Notes: generated by a model from the sequence alone, not told the origin. A stretch of DNA of 64,000 nt from Fabrea salina (GCA_022984795.1 JALIHJ010000006.1:186001-250000); one strand, 5' to 3'. Positions 18,978 to 28,650 are shown, counted from the stretch's first letter. Program-made: numbers and translations.

Positions 18978-20339
18978 ATGAAAGGTTTAAGGGAGCCTCT
19001 CCTGGGAAAGCAAGAAACCACTTTGAAAGCACTTGGACAACTTGCTTTGTTTGCAGGCCCTTCTGTGCTGTCTTTGTTCTTCCAGATGTCAGTGGAGTTC
19101 ATCAATATTTTTTTCATAGGGAACATTGACAAGTACATGCTGGACGGAGTAGGTTTAGGCAACATGTGGGGCAACATAACTGGAATAGCTATAGGGTGGG
19201 GTTTGGCAGGGGGTTTGGACACTCTCTGCAGTCAAGCCAACGGAAGTGGGCAGCTTCACATGGTAGGAGTGTGGCTTCAAAGAGCCCTGTGCATTCTGAG
19301 TTTTTTCTTTGTAGGAATAGCTTTTGCTTGGATTAAAACTGAAGACTTTTTGCTGAGTATTGGAGTTACACAAGTTATTTCGGAACATGCTTTTGTTTAC
19401 TTGTCGCACGTTTTGCCTGGACTTTGGTTTTTTTTAGCTTTTGACTTTTACAGAAGGTTTCTGCAGTCACAAGGATACTTTTGGCCTGCTGTAATAGTAA
19501 ATTTCTGCACAACTATACTCCATGTGTTTTGGAACTGGTTGTTGGTGATTTACTGTGGGTATAACGTGAAAGGAGCAGGCATTGCAACTTCTATAACTTA
19601 CTTTTCCAATTTTGCTTTGATAGTTGTAATCATTAGGGTGGCTTCTCTTGACAAAAAGACTTGTGTGGGCTGTGACTGGAGTAACTTTTGGCCTGAAGTG
19701 TTTAAGTACTTAAAATACGGAATACCTGCAGCAGGCATGGTTGTTTTGGATTACCTGAACTTTGAAATCACACAACTCGAAGCTAACTTGCTGGGATCAG
19801 AGGTCCAAGCAGCACACGTTTCAGTGCTTAATACAACTTCTTTGCTTTACATGGTGCCTTTAGGAACTAGCATAGCAATTTCAGTTATAGTAGGGAACTT
19901 AGTGGGTAATGAGGAACAGGCAAGGGCTAAACTGTACTCGTTTGCATCGTTTTTGATGATAGTGATTGTTATGATTCCCATCAACCTTATACTGTGCTTG
20001 ATGAGAGCAAATTGGGCAGAACTTTATTCCTATGACAGAGAAGTAATTGATTTGATTTCGCAGCTCATAATTCCAATGTCTGTTTTCAACATCATTGACT
20101 CCATCCAAACTATTTTAGGAGGAGTGCTTAAAGGACTTGCACGGCAAACTTCAGCTAGCATTTTGATATTTATCAGTTACTATGTTTTGTCTTTGCCAGT
20201 GGGCTACATGCTTGCTTTTTGGTGGGAATTTAATATCCTTGGAATCTGGTATGGCATGATTCTAGGTGCTACTTCTGCTTCCCTTACTTTGGGTTGGCTT
20301 GTTTACACATCTACTTGGGAGGCTAAAACTCTTAGTTAA
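18978..20339 (+). CDS. MATE-family multidrug/toxin efflux transporter
   Basis: 453 aa with about twelve TM helices. Family features: the opening LFAGPSVLSLFFQMSVEFINIFFIGN, GLAGGLDTLCSQANGSGQ (MATE signature after TM2), and a second half with GTSIAISVIVGNLVGN and VLKGLARQTSASILIFISYY. It exports organic cations or other toxic compounds with H+ or Na+. Eight bases separate it from the Dus gene. TM and loop lengths are as usual for eukaryotic MATE proteins. Confidence 0.9.
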   Translation: MKGLREPLLGKQETTLKALGQLALFAGPSVLSLFFQMSVEFINIFFIGNIDKYMLDGVGLGNMWGNITGIAIGWGLAGGLDTLCSQANGSGQLHMVGVWLQRALCILSFFFVGIAFAWIKTEDFLLSIGVTQVISEHAFVYLSHVLPGLWFFLAFDFYRRFLQSQGYFWPAVIVNFCTTILHVFWNWLLVIYCGYNVKGAGIATSITYFSNFALIVVIIRVASLDKKTCVGCDWSNFWPEVFKYLKYGIPAAGMVVLDYLNFEITQLEANLLGSEVQAAHVSVLNTTSLLYMVPLGTSIAISVIVGNLVGNEEQARAKLYSFASFLMIVIVMIPINLILCLMRANWAELYSYDREVIDLISQLIIPMSVFNIIDSIQTILGGVLKGLARQTSASILIFISYYVLSLPVGYMLAFWWEFNILGIWYGMILGATSASLTLGWLVYTSTWEAKTLS

Positions 20340-20352
20340 CTATAATTAATAG

Positions 20353-21366
20353 ATGAGTGGAATGTCTGAAGAGGTCAGGGACGACAACCCTTACTCGCGC
20401 TTAATGGCTCTCAAGAAGATGGGAGTTGTTCCTAACTACTCAGAAATCCGAGGGCACACTGTGCTGGTAATTGGACTTGGGGGAATAGGCTCTGTTGCAG
20501 CAGAGATGCTTACACGTTGTGGAGTGGGCAAGTTAATACTGTTTGACTATGACACAGTTGAACTGGCTAACATGAACAGACTTTTCTTCAGGCCTGAACA
20601 AGCTGGACTCACAAAAGTAGAAGCAGCTAAGGCCACTTTGCAAAGCATCAACCCAGAAGTAAGCATTGACTGCTACTGCTACGACGTGACTTCAGTTGAC
20701 AACTACGACCACTTCATAAACATTCTTAGAAGCAACATTTCGCTTGTGCTATCTTGTGTGGACAACTACTCTGCAAGAATCACCATCAACAGAGCCTGTG
20801 CAGAAGTTGAACAGGTTTGGCTTGAGTCAGGCGTGAGTGAGGATGCTATGTCTGGGCACATTCAAGCCATATATCCAGGGGAAACTGCTTGCTTTGAGTG
20901 CGCGCCTCCTTACGTAGTAGCTTCAGGCGGCAACGAAAAAGAAATTCAAAGAGAAGGAGTGTGTGCAGCTTCTTTGCCAACTACTATGGGAGTTATAGCA
21001 GGGATACTTGTGCAGAACTCACTTAAGTACTTGCTGAGGTTTGGCAAAGTAGCAGCTTACGTAGGGTATTCATCCCTCGAAGACTTTTTTCCTAGTTACT
21101 CAATGGCCCCCAACCCAGACTGCTCCAACCCAAGGTGCAAGTCCCTGCAAGCTTACTACTTAGAAAACCCTCACGAAAAAAGGTTTATGCACTCAGAAGA
21201 AGTCAAAAGTGAAGATGTACTTCACCAAGAAAACGACTGGGGCATAAGTGTAGTCAACACTGGAGAGGAAAAACAAATTCCAACTCAAAAGCCCAAAACC
21301 CAAAACTTAAGTTTAGAAGAGATGCGCAACCAGCTTTCACAGATCCAAAGTAAGTCTAAAAGCTAG
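20353..21366 (+). CDS. UBA5: UFM1-activating E1 enzyme
   Basis: 337 aa. ThiF/E1 adenylation domain: DNPYSRLMALKKMGVV, the ATP-binding VIGLGGIGSVAAEMLTRCGVG, LFDYDTVELANMNRLFF, and paired CxxC zinc ligands (CFECAPP and CSNPRC). The catalytic Cys is in GVCAASLPTTMG. These match UBA5, which activates UFM1 in the ufmylation pathway at the ER. The C-terminal tail is short, with an acidic ENDWGISVV segment in the position of the UFM1-interacting motif. UFC1 or UFM1 are not in this window. Confidence 0.9.
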   Translation: MSGMSEEVRDDNPYSRLMALKKMGVVPNYSEIRGHTVLVIGLGGIGSVAAEMLTRCGVGKLILFDYDTVELANMNRLFFRPEQAGLTKVEAAKATLQSINPEVSIDCYCYDVTSVDNYDHFINILRSNISLVLSCVDNYSARITINRACAEVEQVWLESGVSEDAMSGHIQAIYPGETACFECAPPYVVASGGNEKEIQREGVCAASLPTTMGVIAGILVQNSLKYLLRFGKVAAYVGYSSLEDFFPSYSMAPNPDCSNPRCKSLQAYYLENPHEKRFMHSEEVKSEDVLHQENDWGISVVNTGEEKQIPTQKPKTQNLSLEEMRNQLSQIQSKSKS

Positions 21367-21372
21367 TTACCA

Positions 21373-22083
21373 TTAAGTGTGTTCGTGGAGTTTTTCAAGT
21401 ATTTGGAAGTGCAGAGAAACCTTAGTGGAGTAGTGAGGGTCTTCTTCTGGAATTAGTTTAAGTTCTTTCAAAGCAGTTTCTAAACCCTCAAAAGAAAGGT
21501 CAGACCGGTAAGGACACAAAGCATAGTTGCCAGGCCCTTTCAAGAGTCTGAACCTAAGTCTGTCGTCAAAGTTGCCCTGGGGTTTTTCCGGAATGTAAAT
21601 TTGGAGCCAAGGGAAGTGCTTGATTTTAGTTCTTCTGCAAAAAGTTGCGTGTTCTGCACAGTTAACTTTTAAAAACTTCACAAGACTAGGTAGTGGTTAC
21701 TTGTAATGCTTTTGAGCAGCTTTGTGGAAGTGAGGGTGCATTGTTTCTGAAAAGATGTCTCCTGGAAGGTACATGAAGGTCATTACAGGCCAGCCTTGTT
21801 CAACTAACCAGTATATTTGTTCCTCGCTTTCTAAGTACTCAATGAACTGGTTGAAGTCAACTTTGTTGGCAGCTTGGTAACCTATGTAGTGGGCCAAGAG
21901 TGCTACTGGAACAAACCCTACAAGTCCTTTTAAAACTTTAAGCGGAGTGAAGTGCCCAGTACTTCTTCTGAAAAGTCTTGAGTAAAGAACAGAAAACATA
22001 GAAGTAATTCCGTGTCTTTTTTTGTAAGAAGCTAGCCAGGCTTTGAAACTCACGTAGGCATCAGCTAGGGAAGGTCTTTCCAT
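21373..22083 (-). CDS. membrane-anchored thioredoxin-fold protein, two exons
   Basis: 231 aa after removal of a 15-nt intron (21686-21700), which joins AAQKHYN to LVKFLKVNCAEH. One TM segment lies at about 51-73 (VLKGLVGFVPVALLAHYIGY). The C-terminal half has the thioredoxin-like order WPVMTFMYLPGD, then LVKFLKVNCAEHATFCRRTKIKHFPWLQIYIP, that is a beta strand, the 'own life' strand and a cis-Pro position. A CxxC redox centre is missing where it should follow the first strand, so redox activity is unlikely. A chaperone or scaffold role in the ER or mitochondrion is possible but unproven. Confidence 0.65.
21686..21700 (-). other. 15-nt intron GTAACCACTACCTAG
   Basis: Phase 2. Retention would read TAA directly at the donor. 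Removal fuses the two halves of the thioredoxin-fold gene in frame. Confidence 0.85.
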
Positions 22084-24471
22084 TTATTTATTTGATAGGT
22101 ACTTTATCAAGGAGACTTTGCCAGGCAGAATGCTGAAGCACTTTTCAAGGGAGTCGGGAGAGTCTTTGGAAGCTCTTAAGCAAAACAGAATCATAAGTGC
22201 TTGGATGTGTTGTTGTTTTTCGAGCTCGTGGTACTTCAATAGGACTTTCAAAGGGTCGGAACCGTTTAACACAGCTGACTTGTAAGCAGCTAAGTAGTTG
22301 CCTGTTGCTTTGTAAAGGATATTAAGGAACTTGTAAGCTTTTAAGCTAGAGCCTACTGCTTCTAGGTACTTAAAAGAGTAGTACCCTTCTAAAGCTGACA
22401 AAGTGTTTTGAACTAAACCAAAAACTTGTTTGTTGTGGGCAGTGTTGGCACTCAATCCTAAAACAACTAAGTACTTGTTTAAGGTTTTTTTAAAGGCTTC
22501 AGGAAAGTTTTTAGGAGAAAAAGTAAACTTTAGTGTAGTTAAGAAATTAGCAACTCTTTCTTCAAAACAGCTAAACTCAAACTGAGCAGTTTTGTAAGTA
22601 ACCGAAAGAACCCATTTAGTTCTAAACTGGGCACTTTTGGGCTTTTTTAAAGGCAAAACAAACATAATGTCTGAAAAGAGTTCTTTAAGATTAGAAAACA
22701 GCACATCGATGTCTGATAACTCATGGGACAGTCTGAGAAGTTTGCAAGGCTTTAAACCGTGCAGTAAAAACAAAAGTTCACTAGAGTCTAGATTGATTCC
22801 TAACTGGTCTTGCAGCACTAAGAGTTTAACTCTGGTTTTCAAGGAGAGTTTGTTGAAGTAAAGCGGAAGGTGGTTTTTAATGGCTAGGTTAATTGGCTCT
22901 CTTGAGAATCCGTAAAGAATAGGCACTAAGTGAATTAACACAGCTTCTTCAGAAACTTGCTTAAAAAGAGGTTTGAACTCTTCGTACTTAACAGGCTGCA
23001 TAGGAATGTATTCAGGACTAAAAGAGTCAAAAAGAGGAGGGTTTTCGTTTGAAAAATTCAGTAAAATGTAGCCTAGAACTAAAGCTAAGAGTCTTTTGTT
23101 AGTAACCAGTCCCATACTAAAAGCAACCCAGCCGTAGTTATAGACGTCTATGAAGTTTTGGGGACTCAGGAACTTCAGCATAAGTTCAACAGGCGACTTT
23201 GTTAAGAGTGTTGAGATTCTAAACTCCACTAAACTACTTTGTGAGTTGTTGCGTAGGTTCAGAAGTTTTAGTTTCAGTGACTGGTTATTGGGGCAGTGTG
23301 TATACATGTGTTTCCAGAAAAATTCCTAATTGATTGTTACTATGTCACAGTTTTCTACAGCTTCTAAAACTTCTTGGGTACTTTGAGTTTCCTGGATGCT
23401 TAACTCGTGCACAGAGTCATGCCCAACTACTATAAGGTTCAGGGAGTTGCTTAGTAGCTCAGTACATCTAAAACTGCAGTTGTGTTCCCAGAGCAAGTTA
23501 TTCCAGTTAAGCCAGCTGCTGTAGTTCATGCTTGGCAGGCTTTGTTTTCTTTGGCAAGAATTACACACACACACCTTAGCAAGTGGCTTTGGTTTACTTG
23601 GAAAGCTTAAGTTTTTGTTACTTATTTGAGGAAACACTTCTAGCTTCTTTTCCCTAAACAGCACTAAAAAGCTTTTCCAAACACAGAGTTTTTGGTAAGA
23701 AGAGTTAGGTAACTCAAAGGACTTAAAAGGAAAAGAGCAGTTTTCTAGTTTAAACAAGTCCACTCTTCCAGGGTTGAGTGTTGCAAGCACCACCTGGCAC
23801 CCAAAGTACTGCAAGGTAGCATTTTGTAACTCTAACTCGGTCAAGCTGACTTCTCGGGACTCTAGTAAATCCCTTGTGTAAAGAACACTCAGGCTTCTGC
23901 CTTTCAAGAGAACCACTTCTTCCAACACCTGGACAGTCTGGACTTCTGAGTTAAACTGCACCTTTGACTGGAGTCCTAAGTTTCTGAAGTTAACAACTAA
24001 GCACCCCTTTTTGAAAAACACCAGCAGGTACTCTCTCCAAAAGTAAACTCCACAAGGAGTGTCTTTAGTTTCAATCAAAGATACATCTAGTGAGTTTTCT
24101 ATTGACCTTTCGCGACCTGCAAGGCAGCCACCAATGGTTTCCACCACTTCTTCCAAAAGCGAATCTGGAGGTCGGGATGTTAAGTTAAAGTAGTCTTTTT
24201 CAACAAACCTGCGCCACATAGGCAGACACTCAGAACCTAAAGAACTTAATGGAATCAGAAATATATGGTTCCGAGTCAACACAGCACAAGAACTGCTTTC
24301 AATACAAATTTGTATAGGAGGAGAACTGACCCAAGGAATAGAGTGGGAGGTTTGATTGCTCAGCACAGTTAAATGGGAAGGGAACCCTAGTATTAGGGTG
24401 TCTCCAAAAGCACCTACACAGAGACAGCTCTCAAACTCAATAAGCTTCTGCAGTGTAAAAGTGTTTTCCAT
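22084..24471 (-). CDS. Vps39/Vps3-like (CNH plus helical repeat) tethering protein, two exons
   Basis: 790 aa after removing a 15-nt intron (23326-23340) that links ENCDI to EFFWKHMYTHCPNN. The N-terminal 380 residues are beta-rich with a CNH/propeller-like start (LQKLIEFESCLCVGAFGDTLILGF). The C-terminal 400 are alpha-helical (SPVELMLKFLSPQNFIDVYNYG; YKFLNILYKATGNYLAAY). This fold order is that of Vps39 (HOPS) and Vps3/TGFBRAP1 (CORVET), which bind Rab GTPases during endolysosomal fusion. The RING-like C-terminus is absent. It starts 1 bp after the downstream gene's region ends, so it lies tightly between neighbours. Confidence 0.5.
23326..23340 (-). other. 15-nt intron GTAACAATCAATTAG
   Basis: Phase 0. 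Retention keeps the frame but ends it at the intron's own terminal TAG. Confidence 0.85.
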
Positions 24472-24476
24472 TTTAG

Positions 24477-25133
24477 TTAATGATCTGAACAGCTTTGGCC
24501 GGGGTTAAAGCTCCTAGCAACTTGGTCGAACTTAGAAACTTGGTTGAATTTCTCCCTTAACTCAAGTAGTTCTTCGTCAGTTGTGCTTTCGTACTTAAGC
24601 GCTAAAGACCCTATTTGGACTTCGTCAAGTCCGTACCTTTGGTAAACTTCGTCAGCCGCACAAATTTGAGCTACTAAAGATCCTGAGGGGTCATTGACTT
24701 CGTACTTCTCAATTTCTTCTATTTGGACCCTCATGATTTCCTTGAGTTTTTCAAGGTCGAATTCCTCAGGAAAAGGTTGGTTTTCACACATGTCGGCAGA
24801 GATAGTTTGCATTTGGCCCATGAATCCCCTTACTTCAGGGTCCATCATGTGCTGCTGCATGGATTGTCCGAAGTTGTTAGGGTCGACTTCGACTTCTGTG
24901 CAGGCCTCAAAAATAGCCTTTTGGACTAGTTGAGGTTGGACTTTCATAAAGTTCATAACCACTTCTTTGTACTTTTCAGAGTCAACTTTGTAGTACTGCA
25001 ACCGATCCTTGATGTTTTGCCTCTTAGCTTCAAGCATGCTCTGCATCATCTTAGAGCGAGCTAAGGTAAGGACCCTCAAAACTGTTGTTTTTGGAATAGG
25101 TTCTCCTGAAGAAGTGCCTAAAACGTTTCCCAT
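24477..25133 (-). CDS. predicted N-myristoylated helical protein of unknown function
   Basis: 218 aa from the ATG at 25133 (MGNVLGTSSGE); six extra upstream codons are open but belong to the start-to-start gap and the neighbour. Gly2 with Ser/Thr at position 6-8 fits N-myristoylation. The remainder is alpha-helical and acidic with many Gln, Met and Glu residues (FEACTEVEVDPNNFGQSMQQ). No domain recognised. It is head-to-head with the N-myristoyltransferase gene, start codons 8 bp apart. Confidence 0.75.
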   Translation of the reverse strand: MGNVLGTSSGEPIPKTTVLRVLTLARSKMMQSMLEAKRQNIKDRLQYYKVDSEKYKEVVMNFMKVQPQLVQKAIFEACTEVEVDPNNFGQSMQQHMMDPEVRGFMGQMQTISADMCENQPFPEEFDLEKLKEIMRVQIEEIEKYEVNDPSGSLVAQICAADEVYQRYGLDEVQIGSLALKYESTTDEELLELREKFNQVSKFDQVARSFNPGQSCSDH

Positions 25134-25141
25134 TATAATAA
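25134..25141. promoter_or_regulatory. 8-bp bidirectional start-to-start gap (TATAATAA)
   Basis: The divergent ATGs at 25133 (minus) and 25142 (plus) are separated only by TATAATAA, again giving a TATAAT-like box next to both starts. Both genes probably share their control region. The promoter role is inferred from position. Confidence 0.4.
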
Positions 25142-26383
25142 ATGGAGTCAAAAGAAGAAGAACCCCAGCAAGAAACTCCTCCCATTTCTATTCCAGCTCC
25201 AGAAGAAATCTCCCGTGCGCATAAATTCTGGGATACCCAACCTATGCCCAAGTTGTCCACTTTAGTTTCCAAAAATCTTGAAATGGAGCAAGGGCCACTT
25301 GACCCCCCCAAAACAGTGGATGACGTAAGGCAGGAACCCTATCGCCTTCACTCTTCACTTGAGTGGGTGAGTGTTGACGTTATGGACGAAGAGTGGATGG
25401 AACAACTCTACAAGCTCCTCACTGAAAACTACGTTGAAGACGATGACGCTTTGTTTAGGTTCGACTATTCGCCTGAGTTTTTAAGGTGGGCCCTAACTCC
25501 TGAAGGCTACAGACAAGAATTCCACGTTGGCGTTGCTGTGAAAGGGACAAAAAGACTTGTAGGGTTCATTTCAGGAATTCCTGCACGAGTTAACGTGTAC
25601 GGGCAGTCCATAGAAATGGTGGAAATCAACTTCCTCTGTGTTTACAAAAAATACAGACAAAACAGACTTGCCCCTGTGCTGATTAAAGAAGTCACTCGCA
25701 GAGTCAACCTCACTAACGTGTGGCAGGCAGTTTATACAGCCGGAGTAGTTATTCCTACCCCCATTGGCCAGGCTAGGTACTGGCACCGATCCTTAGACCC
25801 CATTAAACTTGTAGAAATAGGATTTACTCGGTTCGGTCCTAAACTTAACAATGCCAGGGCTAAAAAGCTGTACAAACTTCCTGAAGAACCCCAGATTCCT
25901 GGTTTCAGGGCTATGCGTGAGTCAGACGTAGAGTCAGTGCACCAACTGCTGATGGACTACTTGTCCAAGTTCTCGTTGTACGTGGAGTTCTCTATAAGCG
26001 AAATAGCACATTTCTTCTTGGAAAGACACAACGTAGTTTACTCCTACGTGGTAGAAGACGAGTCAGGACAAATTACAGACTTCTGTTCTTTTTACTCACT
26101 TCCTTCGTCTTGTTTGCGCAGCACCAAACACGAAAAACTCAACGCAGCTTACTCTTACTACAACGTTCCAGGTGCACACACCATCATGGAGCTCTTCAAA
26201 GACATGTTGATTGTAGCTAAGTCTAAAGGGTTCGACGTGTTCAATGCCCTTGACATCATGGAAAACAGCACTGTGTTCAACGAGCTCAAGTTTGGAATTG
26301 GAGACGGAAACTTGCAGTACTACCTTTACAACTGGCGCTGTGGTTCTATGAAGCCTTCTCAGATAGGTTTGGTTTTAGTTTAA
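25142..26383 (+). CDS. NMT: glycylpeptide N-tetradecanoyltransferase (N-myristoyltransferase)
   Basis: 413 aa. It matches NMT over its full length: HKFWDTQPMPKL near 30, LYKLLTENYVEDDDALFRFDYS, EFLRWALTPEG, VGFISGIPARVNVYG, EINFLCVYKKYRQNRLAPVLIKEVTRRVNL (acyl-CoA binding and catalytic core), YTAGVVIPTPI and a C-terminal GLVLV whose carboxylate is the catalytic base. It transfers myristate to N-terminal glycines in the cytosol. The N-terminal extension is short, like the isoforms lacking the ribosome-binding tail. Confidence 0.96.
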   Translation: MESKEEEPQQETPPISIPAPEEISRAHKFWDTQPMPKLSTLVSKNLEMEQGPLDPPKTVDDVRQEPYRLHSSLEWVSVDVMDEEWMEQLYKLLTENYVEDDDALFRFDYSPEFLRWALTPEGYRQEFHVGVAVKGTKRLVGFISGIPARVNVYGQSIEMVEINFLCVYKKYRQNRLAPVLIKEVTRRVNLTNVWQAVYTAGVVIPTPIGQARYWHRSLDPIKLVEIGFTRFGPKLNNARAKKLYKLPEEPQIPGFRAMRESDVESVHQLLMDYLSKFSLYVEFSISEIAHFFLERHNVVYSYVVEDESGQITDFCSFYSLPSSCLRSTKHEKLNAAYSYYNVPGAHTIMELFKDMLIVAKSKGFDVFNALDIMENSTVFNELKFGIGDGNLQYYLYNWRCGSMKPSQIGLVLV

Positions 26384-26396
26384 GTAACTCTTGGCA

Positions 26397-27116
26397 TTAC
26401 CTAACTTTTTCAAAGGCGTTGATGAATGTGTACCTAGAAAACACCACAAACAGTCTTCTGTACCACACAAACTGCGAGTAGTGACTTGCCATTGCTTTCC
26501 AGTTCAAAAAAAGGTTCAGGTTCAAAAACACCACTTTTTCTCTTAAACTAAAAACTAAGTCTAGAACTCCTATGTACTTCCTAGGCAAGCTTGTGCTTTT
26601 GAGTTGGTAAACTTCAACTCCTCTAAGAGAGTCTGAAGCCTGAGAAACTGCTATGTGGTTGGGGTGTCCTGAAACTCCGTAAGCGTCAAAAGTCACTACT
26701 GCATCAATGCTTTTGTTTGCAATTTCCTCTGCTAAGTACTTAGACACTGTTTGGGGACTCCAGTTTTCCTGCATTCCGTCTGCTAAAGAAGGGTCGTCTA
26801 CTACTTTGGAACTTTTGAGCTTCAGCAAAGTCGCTGCAGTTGCTAGTTCTTTTTCCCTTACTTTTCCCAAACCTTCTGAGTCGCCCTTACTCAAACACAG
26901 CAAGTGGACTTCGTTGTTAAGTGCAAAGTTTGCTATAAAAGGAACAAAAAACATACTTTCGTCATCTGGGTGCGCAGTTGCTATCATGATTTTCTTCCCT
27001 TCTAAGTTTTTTCTGTGCTTGTCTGCTGAGATGGTTAGCCAAACTACCACAAATATCAAAAACTGAACAAGTATTAAAAGCCACTTAGCTGCAAAAAGCA
27101 AGTCAATAAAGTCCAT
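26397..27116 (-). CDS. PIGL: GlcNAc-PI de-N-acetylase (PIG-L)
   Basis: 239 aa. One N-terminal TM (about 9-27) then the LmbE-like deacetylase fold: IATAHPDDESMFFVPFI (zinc ligands in HPDDE), CLSKGDSEGLGKVREKEL, VVTFDAYGVSGHPNHIAV (third His). It catalyses the second step of GPI-anchor synthesis on the ER membrane. The ATG abuts the stop of the upstream DEAD-box gene with no spacer (TAAATG). Two possible GPI-anchored proteins are encoded at 28651-34995 and 54470-57058. Confidence 0.93.
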   Translation of the reverse strand: MDFIDLLFAAKWLLILVQFLIFVVVWLTISADKHRKNLEGKKIMIATAHPDDESMFFVPFIANFALNNEVHLLCLSKGDSEGLGKVREKELATAATLLKLKSSKVVDDPSLADGMQENWSPQTVSKYLAEEIANKSIDAVVTFDAYGVSGHPNHIAVSQASDSLRGVEVYQLKSTSLPRKYIGVLDLVFSLREKVVFLNLNLFLNWKAMASHYSQFVWYRRLFVVFSRYTFINAFEKVR

Positions 27117-28058
27117 TTACACTTTAACTAAAGAATTACAAAAGCTTTGGTACCTTTTGTAGTTCGACAAAACCAAAAAGACCTTTCCTTTATAGGAAAC
27201 TCTTCCACATATTGACAAGTAGTCAGAAAAGCAATGAGGTAACTCATAAAAAATCAGTAAATCAGTTTCTAAGTCCAAGCCCCTTACCAAACTAGTAGTT
27301 ACAAGCTTCAGAGCCTTTCCAGTTTTAAACTCTTTTAAGTTAGCTTCTCTGTCTGGAGTTTTACTTGTAAACACCTTCAGACACTTAAATGCCTCTGAAA
27401 GTTCAGTGCACTTTTTTACAGTGTTACACACTACAATTACCCTGTCAGAGGAGTACCTTAACAGTAAACACCCTAACTGGTTTGCTTTGTTTTCAGCAAC
27501 AAACACAAAAGGACTTGGGAGCTTAGGTGCTATTTGGAAAAAAGCAGGATTGTTTAAGAACTGCTTTGAAACTTTGTTTAGGAGTGGACTCCAAGTTGTT
27601 CCTGACACAAACATTTGCTTTTTGCACTTAAGTAGTTTCATCAGTTCTGAAAACTGAGTGCTGAGCAACAACTTGTCAGCTTCATCCACGACTATGTACA
27701 TGCAGCCTTTGAGGTAGACTTTGCTGTGCTTGATGTAGTGAATCAAACTTCCAGGAGTACTTACTAGGATCTCGCATTCAGCTTCAGAGACCTTTTTGGA
27801 ACTACTCAGTCCAATGCACTTAAGACTGCCTGCATACTTTTTGCACGCAGAAACTACTTGAGTGACTAGTTCTACAGTAGGAACCAGAATAAGCATTCCA
27901 ATGTCATTTTGCAACACTTGGCGAATTCCTGGCAATAAATAAGCTAGTGTCTTTCCTGACCTAGGAGGGGCAACAGCTACTAGGTCTTTTCCTTGAAGTG
28001 CAGCTTGCCAAGTAAGTTTTTGAATAGAGGTGTGTTTTAAGGGCAAAGCTTTTCCCAT
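27117..28058 (-). CDS. divergent DEAD-box RNA helicase-like protein
   Basis: 313 aa, shorter than the usual 400. Motifs in order: a Q-motif-like TSIQKLTWQAALQGKDLVAVA, motif I as PPRSGKT instead of GxGKT, PTVELV, VDEAD, SGT, then VIVVCNTVKKC, TTSLVRGLDL and CGRVSYKG in place of the HRxGRxxR motif VI. DEAD and the GKT lysine are kept, but motif VI lost an arginine needed for ATP hydrolysis coupling. It may bind RNA with little helicase activity. No N- or C-terminal accessory domain. Confidence 0.8.
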   Translation of the reverse strand: MGKALPLKHTSIQKLTWQAALQGKDLVAVAPPRSGKTLAYLLPGIRQVLQNDIGMLILVPTVELVTQVVSACKKYAGSLKCIGLSSSKKVSEAECEILVSTPGSLIHYIKHSKVYLKGCMYIVVDEADKLLLSTQFSELMKLLKCKKQMFVSGTTWSPLLNKVSKQFLNNPAFFQIAPKLPSPFVFVAENKANQLGCLLLRYSSDRVIVVCNTVKKCTELSEAFKCLKVFTSKTPDREANLKEFKTGKALKLVTTSLVRGLDLETDLLIFYELPHCFSDYLSICGRVSYKGKVFLVLSNYKRYQSFCNSLVKV

Positions 28059-28072
28059 TATAGCCCCTTAAA

Positions 28073-28645
28073 ATGAAAAAGCTTAGTTTATCTCCCAAAG
28101 AAGCATTTAGCGACAACTACATTATGAGCCCTTCCCAAGTGGAACTTAGAAGTCGCTTCACTAAGTTTTACAACCAGAAACTAACTCCTAAAGAACGCAA
28201 CTACGCCAGAAACTTAGCAAGGAGCAAACTAAGCAACCACTACGAAACGATTAAAACTAAAGTTGACAAAAAACTAGAAACAATGAATGACTTAAAAGTC
28301 TTCCCTGAAAGCATCAACAGGATTAGAGCTAACAGTTTGTACAAGTCTGCCACAAAAAAAACTACTCTCAGGAAGTTCCCTTATTACTACAAAGAAGCTA
28401 AAAATCAAGTGCTGGAAAACAAAGCTGCAACTACAAACAAGTTTTTTGAGTCCAAAGACAGAACTGAACTTCTGAAAGAACTCAACCAAAAACTTGTTTT
28501 AAAAATTCCTGAAAAAAAGCAAGAACCCCAGGATTACTTCACCCCACAACCCGAACCTAAACCAAAGGACCCCATGAAAAAAATCAACAAGCTAATTAAA
28601 GCTTACATAACTGACTTTAAACTAAGCAAGTATTCTCATTTTTAA
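28073..28645 (+). CDS. basic helical protein of unknown function
   Basis: 190 aa, rich in Lys, Asn, Thr and Tyr, mostly predicted helical (KERNYARNLARSKLSNHYETIKTKVDKK) with a Pro-rich linker near 155-170. No signal peptide, TM or known domain. Its start is 14 bp from the divergent DEAD-box start and its stop 5 bp from the convergent giant gene. Codon use looks like that of its neighbours, so it is very probably a real gene. Confidence 0.75.
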   Translation: MKKLSLSPKEAFSDNYIMSPSQVELRSRFTKFYNQKLTPKERNYARNLARSKLSNHYETIKTKVDKKLETMNDLKVFPESINRIRANSLYKSATKKTTLRKFPYYYKEAKNQVLENKAATTNKFFESKDRTELLKELNQKLVLKIPEKKQEPQDYFTPQPEPKPKDPMKKINKLIKAYITDFKLSKYSHF

Positions 28646-28650
28646 GCTTA

